From the NCBI GenBank assembly GCA_934444695.1, contig CAKSDF010000043.1, positions 1-12,186 of the forward strand: DNA of 12,186 nt, given 5' to 3'. The position numbers were made by a program, and so were the translations under genes. How positions within the stretch are numbered: the first letter of the stretch is position 1; every line of letters starts with the position of its first letter. Below are positions 1-6,253 of this stretch, piece by piece. Source of the stretch: an uncultured Eubacteriales bacterium (lineage in GTDB: Bacteria > Bacillota > Clostridia > Oscillospirales > Acutalibacteraceae). Under the pieces are notes generated by a model that ran no database searches, was not told where the DNA came from, and saw only the letters and a list, made by a program, of their open reading frames with translations.

Positions 1-483
1 GCCGATAAGTCCCACCTTACAGTCGAAATTACCCTTTGTATCGGCTCTTTTTTCGATTGCCTTTTCCATATCTCCCGTCGACTGATAACGGGAGGACCAG
101 AAAAATCCCTTGTTTGCAAGAATTATCTGTGCAACCGTGTATTCGGCAACGGGCACGCCGTTGGCTGCAGGTGCGCTGAATATTCTGACATCGTTGTCAA
201 AAAACGGGCGGGCAAAGGTCTGAACAGAGCCTGCGGCGTAATATATCTCCTTAAGATTCGGAAAAAGCTCGCTTACCCGCTGGCTGTCGGGAGTGGGCAT
301 TCCCCAGGAGGAAAAGATTATTTCGGTCTCTTTCAAAAGAGGGAAATACTGCTCGGGAAGATCAGTGGGGACGGTGACGGATGTGTCTATGTCGAGATTT
401 TCTTCTAAAATTTCCTTGCATTTTTTCGTAAAGACCTTGTCCATAACCTCAGGCCGTCCTAAAAATATGGCTTTGCTTTTCAT
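1..483 (-). CDS. D-isomer-specific 2-hydroxyacid dehydrogenase, N-terminal part (runs off the left edge)
   Basis: The first 161 residues are present; the rest lies beyond base 1. The family reduces 2-keto acids or oxidises 2-hydroxy acids with NAD(P)H in the cytosol. What is visible is the N-terminal catalytic half, with the typical late motif A-x-A-N-G-x-P-V-A-E-Y-T (about residues 105-116). The chain then reaches KVGLIG at residues 156-161, the first strand and glycine of the Rossmann NAD-binding fold, where the window ends. The catalytic Arg, Glu and His would lie outside, so the substrate cannot be judged. The ATG at 481-483 is preceded on the minus strand by AAGGAG at good spacing. It lies 111 bases downstream of the isomerase-like gene on the same strand, with no clear terminator between, so they are probably co-transcribed. 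Together they suggest small-molecule or sugar-acid metabolism, which is inference from context. Confidence 0.85.
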   Translation of the reverse strand, partial: MKSKAIFLGRPEVMDKVFTKKCKEILEENLDIDTSVTVPTDLPEQYFPLLKETEIIFSSWGMPTPDSQRVSELFPNLKEIYYAAGSVQTFARPFFDNDVRIFSAPAANGVPVAEYTVAQIILANKGFFWSSRYQSTGDMEKAIEKRADTKGNFDCKVGLIG

Positions 484-594
484 TTTGCGTTTATCTCCTT
501 GCTGATGTTGTTTGTTTTCACTTTGGATTATTCTTGATTATTGTTGTGAAACTTGCTCCGCCGTGAATGGTGCCTGCCGCGCTTTTTTGTTTTA

Positions 595-1341
595 TTATTT
601 TCCCTCAATCAGTTCATACAGCGTTTCGGCCGTCGGAGCAAGAGAGGACGGGAAATCGTCGTGCATAAATTCCAGCATTACGGGAATGTCCTTGCCGCCG
701 AAAATATCGAGATATTGCCGCCACTTTTCCTTTCCTTCATGAAGGGGATGACGGCCGTTTTTGTCCCAGTTGAAAATATGTATTCCCACCGTGTAGGGCG
801 AAAGAGTTTTTGCTGCGGAGATGTTTTGTTCAAAGCTTTTAAACTGGTTTGGCTGCCAATATGTTCTGAAAAAGGGGTTTGAAATTTTTTCGATAAATTC
901 TTTGCCTGCTTCTGCGTCCTCGGTCAGGGTGTCAAGATGGCACTCGGTAGCAATCGTAATGCCGTTTTTACCGGCAATTTCGGCAATCTCGTCGGCTTCA
1001 AAAAGAAGATCGTTATACTCTTTCTTCTCTAAAGCAGCGGGTGATTTTGTGCCTGCCCATATTCTTATGACCTTTGCATTAAGGGCCTTTGCGGTGTCGA
1101 TATATTTTGAAAACTCGCTTTTATTTTGTCCCATGCGGTAGTAGGAACCGTATGCAAAGGGAACAAGACCTTTATCTCCACAAAGCTTTGCCGTCTGCTC
1201 GGCCTTTTTGTAATCGCCCATAGGGACGTGTACATCCGATCCCCATTCTATGTGGGTAAGATGATTTTTTTGACAAAGGTCGGCAATTTCCTCAACCGAA
1301 AGCCCTCTGAATGTGACCGATACAAGACCGCCGTTAAACAT
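595..1341 (-). CDS. sugar phosphate isomerase/epimerase family protein (xylose isomerase-like TIM barrel)
   Basis: The 248-residue protein is the usual length for the AP-endonuclease-2/xylose-isomerase-like TIM-barrel family, which includes cytosolic metal-dependent sugar and keto-sugar isomerases and epimerases. The pattern fits strand by strand: HIEWGSDVHVP near residues 30-40, VIRIWAG at 91-97, ITIATECH at 128-135, YWQPNQ at 161-166, GIHIFNW at 186-192 and VMLEFMHDD at 221-229. Likely metal ligands are E133, H188 and E224. The position that often carries an Asp or His ligand here reads W-Q-P-N, as in some uncharacterised family members. The ATG at 1339-1341 has AGGAG about 9 bases upstream, and a sigma-A-like promoter lies at 1462-1490. 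It is the first gene of a probable two-gene operon with the downstream 2-hydroxyacid dehydrogenase. Family assignment is firm; the substrate is unknown. Confidence 0.85.
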   Translation of the reverse strand: MFNGGLVSVTFRGLSVEEIADLCQKNHLTHIEWGSDVHVPMGDYKKAEQTAKLCGDKGLVPFAYGSYYRMGQNKSEFSKYIDTAKALNAKVIRIWAGTKSPAALEKKEYNDLLFEADEIAEIAGKNGITIATECHLDTLTEDAEAGKEFIEKISNPFFRTYWQPNQFKSFEQNISAAKTLSPYTVGIHIFNWDKNGRHPLHEGKEKWRQYLDIFGGKDIPVMLEFMHDDFPSSLAPTAETLYELIEGK

Positions 1342-1461
1342 ACGTCATTGCTCCTTTTTTAAACAAACTTTTCCGTTTGATTTTTGCGCCAACCTTTAAG
1401 CTGGTAATTTAAGCACTTCACATTATGCCAAAGGAATAGCGCTTTTGCATTGTTTTAATCT

Positions 1462-1490
1462 ATTCTATCAAGTTTTGCCCCCATTTTCAA
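1462..1490 (-). promoter_or_regulatory. sigma-A-type promoter of the isomerase-dehydrogenase operon
   Basis: Read on the minus strand, TTGAAA (1485-1490) and TAGAAT (1462-1467) are separated by exactly 17 bases; each box matches 5 of 6 consensus positions. The implied start near 1455 gives an untranslated leader of about 110 bases before the ATG at 1341. No riboswitch that I recognise is visible in that leader. Confidence 0.6.
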
Positions 1491-1507
1491 GACAATATAA
1501 AAAATAC

Positions 1508-1536
1508 TTGACGAAACGGTATAATCTTGATATAAT
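1508..1536 (+). promoter_or_regulatory. sigma-A-type promoter of the tRNA-Thr gene
   Basis: TTGACG (1508-1513) and a perfect TATAAT (1531-1536) are separated by 17 bases. The predicted start falls a few bases before the mature tRNA 5' end at 1552. It stands back-to-back with the minus-strand promoter at 1462-1490. Confidence 0.75.
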
Positions 1537-1551
1537 ACAAACCGTTGATGT

Positions 1552-1626
1552 GCTGATGTGGCTCAATGGCAGAGCAGTTCACTCGTAATGAACAGGTTGT
1601 CGGTTCGATTCCGACCATCAGCTCCA
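1552..1626 (+). tRNA. tRNA-Thr, anticodon CGT (reads ACG)
   Basis: A complete cloverleaf folds by eye. The 7-bp acceptor stem is GCTGATG (1552-1558) with CATCAGC (1616-1622). The D arm is GCTC/GAGC (1561-1575). The 5-bp anticodon stem is GTTCA/TGAAC (1577-1581, 1589-1593) around the loop CTCGTAA, placing anticodon CGT at 1584-1586. The T arm is GTCGG/CCGAC (1599-1615) with a TTCGATT loop. The discriminator is T1623, and CCA is genome-encoded at 1624-1626. The first acceptor pairs G-C and C-G agree with threonine identity. It is a single-gene unit with its own promoter and terminator. Confidence 0.95.
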
Positions 1627-1629
1627 AAA

Positions 1630-1663
1630 ATCCCGTTCACTTTGGTGGGCGGGATCTTTGTTT
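1630..1663 (+). terminator. intrinsic terminator of the tRNA-Thr gene
   Basis: An 11-bp stem (1630-1640 with 1645-1655, two G-U pairs) carries a TTTG loop and is followed by a T-rich tail (CTTTGTTT). It starts four bases after the CCA end of the tRNA. Confidence 0.75.
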
Positions 1664-1668
1664 ATAAT

Positions 1669-1906
1669 AGTGAAAAGTAAAGAGTGAAAAGAGAAAAGAA
1701 ATTGTATCCGCTGCGCGGATGATTGCAAATGTGCAGGGTTAATTGCCAAGACTATCAGTTGTGACGTAAAACTGCTGCAAATCATAGGTTAAGAGTCGAT
1801 AATGCAGTATATCAATTATCAATCGGTCTTTTAACCTCATTGCCATTCACTTTTTTATTTGTCTGCTTTGCAGACACCTTTTCTCTTCACTTTTCATTTT
1901 TCACTC
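1669..1906. repeat. MITE-like non-coding element with terminal inverted repeats and symmetrical sub-terminal hairpins
   Basis: The left end (1669-1699) is a purine-rich run built from GTGAAAAG/AGAGTGAAAAG units. The right end (about 1877-1906) carries its imperfect reverse complement in a pyrimidine-rich run. Just inside each end sits a perfect small hairpin: ATCCGC/GCGGAT (1706-1720) on the left and TGTCTGC/GCAGACA (1860-1876) on the right. A third, imperfect inverted repeat (about 1783-1800 against 1821-1839, sharing GGTTAA and CGAT) lies in the core. There is no coding potential. The layout resembles a small non-autonomous mobile element. Edges are approximate because the arms are low-complexity, and related pyrimidine runs continue to about 1930. 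It fills most of the gap between the tRNA terminator and the next gene. Confidence 0.55.
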
Positions 1907-1980
1907 TTCTCTTTTCTCTTAATTTCTCAATTTCATATCCTATTAAATTTTATCATATACTTTCCTGCGGGGGTGTTTAT

Positions 1981-2271
1981 ATGGTATGCAGAGTGACCGA
2001 TATGTGCAGCAAAGAGGTAATATGCATTAAGGACGGCACAAGACTGGGCTTTGTGTGTGATGTGGATATCGACATTTTAAGCGGAAAGGCCGAGGCCATC
2101 ATCATTTTCGGCAAGCCAAAGTTTTTCGGCCTTTTCGGCCGTGAAAGCGATCTTTATATCCGTTGGGACGACATCACCGTTATCGGAGACGATACCGTTT
2201 TGGTTGATTTTGACCCTCCCGACCAAAGAAAAAAGAAAGAACCTTTTTTCGCAGGATTTTTGGAAAAATGA
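1981..2271 (+). CDS. YlmC/YmxH-family PRC-barrel protein
   Basis: This small protein of 96 residues has a PRC-barrel-like pattern. It opens with V-T-D-M-C-S-K-E-V-I and continues with I-K-D-G-T-R-L-G-F-V-C-D-V-D-I-D (about 16-31), a short turn (L-S-G-K-A-E-A), and later I-R-W-D-D-I-T-V-I-G-D-D-T-V-L-V (about 65-80). This is the layout of the YlmC/YmxH family seen in spore-forming Firmicutes, often linked to sporulation but with no established biochemical role. The C-terminus is basic and hydrophobic. I chose the ATG at 1981 because GGGGGTG ends six bases before it. The in-frame ATG at 1840 lacks a ribosome binding site and would translate part of the inverted-repeat element. I see no convincing promoter; the AT-rich stretch 1941-1960 is the likeliest place. 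The gene appears to stand alone. Confidence 0.75.
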   Translation: MVCRVTDMCSKEVICIKDGTRLGFVCDVDIDILSGKAEAIIIFGKPKFFGLFGRESDLYIRWDDITVIGDDTVLVDFDPPDQRKKKEPFFAGFLEK

Positions 2272-2496
2272 TAAATAAAAATAAACAGCAATGATAACTG
2301 CCGGGCAGGGAATAGTCCTGACAATACTTTTGCCGATGTGCCCGCAAAGGAAACCCATAATGCAAAAAGGTGGATGTAACGGCCGGAAGGCTGCGTGAAT
2401 CAGCATTGTCTCTGTCTTCAAAATCCGGCAATGCAGGCCCGCAAAGTATTTATTGATACACCGCAAAATAAATTTTTAAAAAATTCAAAATAATGC
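2272..2496. other. intergenic stretch without a recognisable gene
   Basis: These 225 bases lie between the PRC-barrel gene and the rpsB promoter. I see no supported coding region or clear terminator. One exact 10-base direct repeat, GCCCGCAAAG, occurs at 2340-2349 and 2437-2446; its meaning is unknown. Confidence 0.5.
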
Positions 2497-2525
2497 TTGC
2501 AAAAATATTCCTGTCGTGATATAAT
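2497..2525 (+). promoter_or_regulatory. extended -10 promoter of the rpsB-tsf operon
   Basis: TTGCAA (2497-2502) is followed after 17 bases by a perfect TATAAT (2520-2525). A TG dinucleotide at 2517-2518 makes an extended -10 element. The predicted start near 2532 gives a leader of about 145 bases before the rpsB ATG, consistent with a strong ribosomal-protein promoter. Confidence 0.75.
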
Positions 2526-2531
2526 ACGACG

Positions 2532-2675
2532 GTATCGGGTAAATTTTGCTTTACTGCCCGATTATTACTCACATTTCCCGATTGCTCAAAGGGTTGACCG
2601 CGCGCCGAAAACTACACCGGCCCGGTTCTTTGGCAAGATGAAGGAGATGGCGGTAAAAACAAGGAGGAAATAAAA
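2532..2675 (+). promoter_or_regulatory. structured 5' leader of rpsB, candidate autoregulatory RNA
   Basis: The leader holds two foldable segments. Near the start, ATCGGG (2534-2539) can pair with CCCGAT at 2557-2562, extended by TAAA/TTTA. It can equally pair with a second CCCGAT at 2577-2582, so the two choices exclude each other. Further down, an interrupted hairpin is formed by CAAAG (2587-2591) with CTTTG (2628-2632), ACCG (2597-2600) with CGGT (2623-2626), and GCCG (2604-2607) with CGGC (2618-2621). The leader ends with a strong AAGGAGG ribosome binding site. Ribosomal protein operons are often controlled by product binding to such leaders. That this one binds S2 is inference, and I do not recognise it as a named family. 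Confidence 0.45.
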
Positions 2676-3410
2676 ATGAGCGTAGTATCCATGAAACAGC
2701 TTCTCGAAGCAGGTGTCCACTTCGGTCACCAGACCCGCCGTTGGAATCCGAAAATGGCCGAATACATTTTCACCGAGAGAAACGGCATTTACATCATCGA
2801 CCTTCAGAAGACCGTTAAAAAGCTTGAAGAGGCTTATATGTTCGTCCGCGAGGCAACTCAAGACGGCGGCGAGATCCTTTTCGTAGGCACCAAGAAGCAG
2901 GCTCAGCTTTCCATCAAAGAAGAGGCTCAGCGCTGCGGAATGCCTTATGTTGACGCAAGATGGCTGGGCGGTATGCTCACCAACTTCACCACCATCCGCC
3001 GCAGAATCGACCGTCTTAACCAGCTCCGCAAAATGCGCGAGGACGGCACCTTTGAACTTCTCCCCAAGAAGGAAGTTATCAAACTCAACGCCGAGATCGA
3101 AAAGCTTGAGAAATTCCTCGGCGGTATCCAGAATATGAAGAAAATGCCCGTTGCAATGTTCGTTGTCGATCCCAGAAAGGAAAAAATTGCCGTTGCAGAG
3201 GCACACAAGCTCAACATCCCCGTTGTTGCCATCGTTGACACCAACTGCGATCCCGATGACGTTGACTATGTAATTCCCGGAAACGACGACGCTATCCGTG
3301 CCGTTAAGCTTCTTTCGGGCGCAATGGCCGACGCTGTTTTAGAGGCTCGTCAGGGCGCTGTAGGCTCTGCCGAGGTTGCCGAGCAGGAAGCAGAAGAAGC
3401 TGCTGAATAA
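2676..3410 (+). CDS. rpsB: 30S ribosomal protein S2
   Basis: The 244-residue protein is normal length for bacterial S2, an essential late-assembling protein of the small ribosomal subunit. The N-terminus carries the S2 signature [23 protein letters not shown] (about 5-27). It is followed by Y-I-I-D-L-Q-K-T (about 39-46), F-V-G-T-K-K-Q-A (about 69-76), [13 protein letters not shown] (about 90-102) and the helical charged insertion around 105-145. Near the end it has the family motif [14 protein letters not shown] (about 181-194), then an acidic, alanine-rich tail. The ATG at 2676 has a near-perfect AAGGAGG site. It is the first gene of an operon with tsf 71 bases downstream, the conserved bacterial order. 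Confidence 0.98.
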   Translation: MSVVSMKQLLEAGVHFGHQTRRWNPKMAEYIFTERNGIYIIDLQKTVKKLEEAYMFVREATQDGGEILFVGTKKQAQLSIKEEAQRCGMPYVDARWLGGMLTNFTTIRRRIDRLNQLRKMREDGTFELLPKKEVIKLNAEIEKLEKFLGGIQNMKKMPVAMFVVDPRKEKIAVAEAHKLNIPVVAIVDTNCDPDDVDYVIPGNDDAIRAVKLLSGAMADAVLEARQGAVGSAEVAEQEAEEAAE

Positions 3411-3481
3411 TTATTTACAACAGTTATTTAATTGCTTAATTAATAACAAACAGAAAAACAACCTAACAGGAGGAATATACA

Positions 3482-4405
3482 ATGGCTATATCAGCTCAGG
3501 ACGTTAAAAAGCTCAGAGAGCAGACCGGCTGCGGAATGATGGAGTGCAAAAAGGCTCTTACCGACGCAAACGGAGATTTTGAACAGGCAATCGTACTTCT
3601 CAGAGAGAAGGGACTTGCCAAGGCAGAGAAAAAGGCCGGACGTATTGCCGCAGAAGGCGCCGTCGTAACCTACACCGACGAGGCCAAAAAAGTTTCGGTT
3701 ATGATCGAAGTTAATGCCGAGACCGACTTTGCCGCAAAGAATGAGAAATTTGTTGAATTTGCAAAGACCTGCGCAAAGACCGTTGCAGATCAGGATATCA
3801 AGGACGTAGAAGCACTTATGGAGGCCACTCCCGCAGGTGCCGACCGCACCATCGACGGTATGCTTAAGGATCTTATCCTTGTTATAAGCGAAAATATGCG
3901 CGTCCGCCGTTTCGTTAAATACGAAGGCCCCGTTGTTTCCTACATCCACGGCGGCGGAAGAATCGGCGTTATGGTTAAATTTGACGTAACCGACGAGGTT
4001 GCCGCAAATCCCGAGTTCAAAGAGGCTGCAAAGGACGTTGCTATGCAGATCGCTGCTCTTAATGTTCCCTTCCTTTCGGAGGACACCGTTCCCGCCGACA
4101 GAATCGCTCAGGAAAAGGAAATCATCACCGTACAGATCAAAAACGATCCCAAGAGCGCCAACAAGCCCGACGCCATCATCGAGAAAATGGCTACCGGCCG
4201 TCTCAACAAGTTCTTTAAGGAAAACTGCCTGCTCGATCAGGAATTTGTTAAAGATTCCAGCATGAGCGTTTCCAAATACCTCGACACCGTTGCAAAGAAA
4301 ATCGGCGGAGACATTAAAATTGTCGATTTCGTTCGTTTTGAAAAGGGCGAGGGACTTGAAAAGAAAGAGGACAATTTCGCAGACGAAGTTGCCAGCATGA
4401 TGTAA
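3482..4405 (+). CDS. tsf: translation elongation factor Ts
   Basis: EF-Ts is the cytosolic guanine-nucleotide exchange factor that recycles EF-Tu. The 307-residue product begins with the UBA-like domain (about 1-55), including V-K-K-L-R-E-Q-T-G-C-G-M-M-E-C-K-K-A-L. It continues with the exchange-core signature E-T-D-F-A-A-K-N at 80-87, where the second position after TDF is usually Val. The two-lobed core follows, with a Y-I-H-G-G-G-R-I-G-V motif around 154-163, and the C-terminal helical part ends at residue 307. Length is normal for the Clostridial form. A clear AGGAGG site precedes the ATG. It is the second gene of the rpsB-tsf operon, which ends at the hairpin terminator 17 bases after its stop. 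pyrH and frr, which often follow, are not in this window. Confidence 0.98.
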   Translation: MAISAQDVKKLREQTGCGMMECKKALTDANGDFEQAIVLLREKGLAKAEKKAGRIAAEGAVVTYTDEAKKVSVMIEVNAETDFAAKNEKFVEFAKTCAKTVADQDIKDVEALMEATPAGADRTIDGMLKDLILVISENMRVRRFVKYEGPVVSYIHGGGRIGVMVKFDVTDEVAANPEFKEAAKDVAMQIAALNVPFLSEDTVPADRIAQEKEIITVQIKNDPKSANKPDAIIEKMATGRLNKFFKENCLLDQEFVKDSSMSVSKYLDTVAKKIGGDIKIVDFVRFEKGEGLEKKEDNFADEVASMM

Positions 4406-4421
4406 AATATCACGGAATTTT

Positions 4422-4460
4422 AAATGAGCTTTCGTTTTTCGGAAGCTCATTTTCTTTTGT
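4422..4460 (+). terminator. intrinsic terminator of the rpsB-tsf operon
   Basis: A 13-bp stem with one G-U pair (4422-4434 with 4440-4452) encloses a TTTTT loop and is followed by TCTTTTGT. It sits 17 bases after the tsf stop and two bases before the -35 box of the next promoter, cleanly separating the transcription units. Confidence 0.85.
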
Positions 4461-4461
4461 G

Positions 4462-4490
4462 TTGAAATTTTCCCGAAATGATAGTATAAT
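4462..4490 (+). promoter_or_regulatory. sigma-A-type promoter of murD
   Basis: TTGAAA (4462-4467) and TATAAT (4485-4490) are separated by 17 bases, directly after the tsf terminator. The implied start near 4497 gives a leader of about 145 bases. Confidence 0.75.
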
Positions 4491-4496
4491 GTTTAT

Positions 4497-4642
4497 TTGC
4501 AGATGCGCTGAGGTATAATGCAGAAAAAATGTCCGCTAAAAAGCGCTTTTGAACATTAAGGATATGCAGGATACCGCGCAAAGCGTCAACAATTGCTTTT
4601 ATGAGCCGACTTCATTCGGCCTTTAATATGGGGGTAGATTTT
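4497..4642 (+). promoter_or_regulatory. murD 5' leader with a palindrome and a start-proximal hairpin
   Basis: The leader contains a perfect 12-base palindrome, AAAAGCGCTTTT (4539-4550). A short hairpin, GCCGA/TCGGC (4605-4620), lies 9 bases before the G-rich ribosome binding site at 4630-4635. Either could influence expression, but no known element is recognised. Confidence 0.3.
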
Positions 4643-6031
4643 TTGAAAACATTGCTTGAAAATTATTATAACGACCTTAAAAATAAAACCGTGACCTTTT
4701 GCGGAATAGGCGTAAGCAACACGCCCATGATAATCAAACTTGCAAAAATGGGCATAAGCGTTTCGGCAAGAGATAAAAGGAATGAGCAAAAGCTGGGTGA
4801 AAAGGCAAAGGAGCTTAAAGACTTAGGTGTAAAGCTTATTTTGGGAGAAAGCTATCTCGACGGCATAACCGAGGACATTGTTTTCCGTACCCCTGGACTG
4901 CCGTTTAACACTCCTCAGCTCGTTAAAGCAAGGGAGCAGGGCAAAAAGGTAACATCCGAAATGGAGGAGTTTTTTGACCTTTGCCCCGCAAAGATTTTTG
5001 CTGTTACAGGATCGGACGGAAAAACCACCACTACTACCATCATTTCCGAGCTTTTAAAAACCACCGGAAAAAGGGTGTTTCTCGGCGGAAACATCGGAAC
5101 CCCCCTTCTCGACAAGGTGGACGGTATAAACGACGACGATTTTGTTGTGGTAGAGCTATCATCCTTCCAGCTCATTTCTATGAAAAAAGGGCCTTTCTCG
5201 GCCGTTGTGACAAATGTTGCGCCCAATCATCTGGATATACACAAGGATATGCAGGAATACATCGACGCCAAACGCAACATTCTTTTGTATCAGCAAAAGG
5301 ACAGCCGCACTACCCTTAATTTTGAAAACGACATAACAAGAGGCTTTGAAGGCGACGTTAAGGGAAGCTGCCTGTTCTTCAGCGATGAGCACAAAATTGA
5401 AAACGGCGCATTTTGCGACCAAAAGGGTGACATTTATTTTGCCGAAAACGGCAATAATACCTTTATAATGAATAAATCGGACATAAGGATTCCCGGGCAG
5501 CACAATGTTCAGAATTACCTTGCGGCAATATCGGCCGTTTGGGGATTTGTCGAAAAGCAGAACATTGTTATGGTAGCCGAGAATTTCGGCGGGGTAGAGC
5601 ACCGCATCGAATTTGTCCGAGAGCTTGACGGGGTAAAATGGTATAACGATTCCATCGCCACAAGCCCCACCCGCGCCATTGCGGGACTTAACTCCTTTGA
5701 TCAAAAGCTTATAATAATCGCCGGAGGATATGATAAGCACATTCCTTTTGATCCATTCGCCAAAAAGGCTATCACCAACATTAAGCTGCTCATTCTCACC
5801 GGCGCAACCGCCGACGCTATCGAATCCTGCGTGAGAAAGCAGGAGGGATTTGAACAAAGCGGCCTTGAGATAATCAGGGTTAAGGATATAAAGGAAGCCG
5901 TTGAGGTTGCCAGAAACAGGGCAAAAGCAGGGGATATCGTTTCTCTTTCGCCCGCCTGCGCAAGCTTTGACGCATTTCCTAATTTCGCCGTTCGCGGAAA
6001 TTACTTTAAACAGCTTGTTAATGAGCTTTAA
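4643..6031 (+). CDS. murD: UDP-N-acetylmuramoyl-L-alanine--D-glutamate ligase
   Basis: MurD adds D-glutamate to UDP-MurNAc-L-Ala using ATP, a cytosolic step in peptidoglycan precursor synthesis. From the chosen start the protein is 462 residues, close to the usual 450. The N-terminal Rossmann-like domain carries FCGIGVSNTPM, typical of Clostridial MurD. The central ATPase domain has the P-loop G-S-D-G-K-T-T at 123-129, E-L-S-S-F-Q-L from 171 and N-H-L-D-I-H from 195. The C-terminal domain has E-H-R-I-E around 319-323, N-D-S-I-A-T-S-P from 335 and S-P-A-C-A-S-F-D near the end. I chose TTG 4643 because GGGGG sits eight bases before it and the homologous N-terminus begins there. In-frame ATGs at 4601 and 4628 lack a ribosome binding site, and 4601 sits at the foot of a hairpin. 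It is a stand-alone unit outside the usual division and cell-wall cluster. Confidence 0.95.
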   Translation: MKTLLENYYNDLKNKTVTFCGIGVSNTPMIIKLAKMGISVSARDKRNEQKLGEKAKELKDLGVKLILGESYLDGITEDIVFRTPGLPFNTPQLVKAREQGKKVTSEMEEFFDLCPAKIFAVTGSDGKTTTTTIISELLKTTGKRVFLGGNIGTPLLDKVDGINDDDFVVVELSSFQLISMKKGPFSAVVTNVAPNHLDIHKDMQEYIDAKRNILLYQQKDSRTTLNFENDITRGFEGDVKGSCLFFSDEHKIENGAFCDQKGDIYFAENGNNTFIMNKSDIRIPGQHNVQNYLAAISAVWGFVEKQNIVMVAENFGGVEHRIEFVRELDGVKWYNDSIATSPTRAIAGLNSFDQKLIIIAGGYDKHIPFDPFAKKAITNIKLLILTGATADAIESCVRKQEGFEQSGLEIIRVKDIKEAVEVARNRAKAGDIVSLSPACASFDAFPNFAVRGNYFKQLVNEL

Positions 6032-6142
6032 ATTTTTAGCTGTCGGCCGATGAATTCAAAAAAGCTATTGACTGTAAACAAACTGCAGCAGGAATATTTT
6101 CTTCTTTTCTAACCGCTGTGCCTTGCCTTGAAACAGCTTGCA

Positions 6143-6217
6143 GCTGTTGCGATCAATGTTACAATCTGCTGTTGCAATTAGCGTTGCATTTAATGTTGCA
6201 ATCTGTTGATTCAATCA
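6143..6217. repeat. three degenerate 25-base tandem repeats upstream of the M42 peptidase operon
   Basis: Three consecutive 25-base units (6143-6167, 6168-6192, 6193-6217) each contain two half-units built around TGTTGCAAT, an internal period of about 12.5 bases. Units 1 and 2 match at most positions; unit 3 is more diverged. The array ends 36 bases before the peptidase start. Its function is unknown; a protein-binding array or simple slippage are both possible. I see no convincing promoter in 6032-6253, only an isolated TTGACT at 6068 without a good partner -10 box. Confidence 0.5.
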
Positions 6218-6253
6218 ATTTATGATACTTCAAAAAAATATTTAGGAGAATAT

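Noticed and set aside
1840..1980. N-terminal extension of the PRC-barrel protein from an ATG at 1840
   Set aside because: It lacks a ribosome binding site, translates a low-complexity inverted-repeat arm into a Phe/Ser-rich stretch, and the family N-terminus matches the ATG at 1981.
2077..2466. Minus-strand open frame overlapping the PRC-barrel gene and the following gap
   Set aside because: It has no recognisable family or ribosome binding site and overlaps a better supported gene.
2586..3206. Open frame antisense to rpsB (206 codons)
   Set aside because: It is a shadow of the conserved rpsB coding sequence and has no ribosome binding site of its own.
3491..4450. Long open frame antisense to tsf (319 codons)
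   Set aside because: It mirrors the biased codon use of tsf, matches no family I recognise, and includes the tsf terminator.
4514..4519. Second TATAAT in the murD leader
   Set aside because: No acceptable -35 box lies 16-18 bases upstream, while TATAAT at 4485-4490 has one at 17 bases.
6143..6217. CRISPR-like array
   Set aside because: The units are contiguous and degenerate with no unique spacers, and no cas gene is present.
6206..6253. Upstream in-frame ATG for the first M42 peptidase
   Set aside because: It lies in the tandem repeat without a ribosome binding site, whereas ATG 6254 has AGGAG at ideal spacing and fits the family N-terminus.
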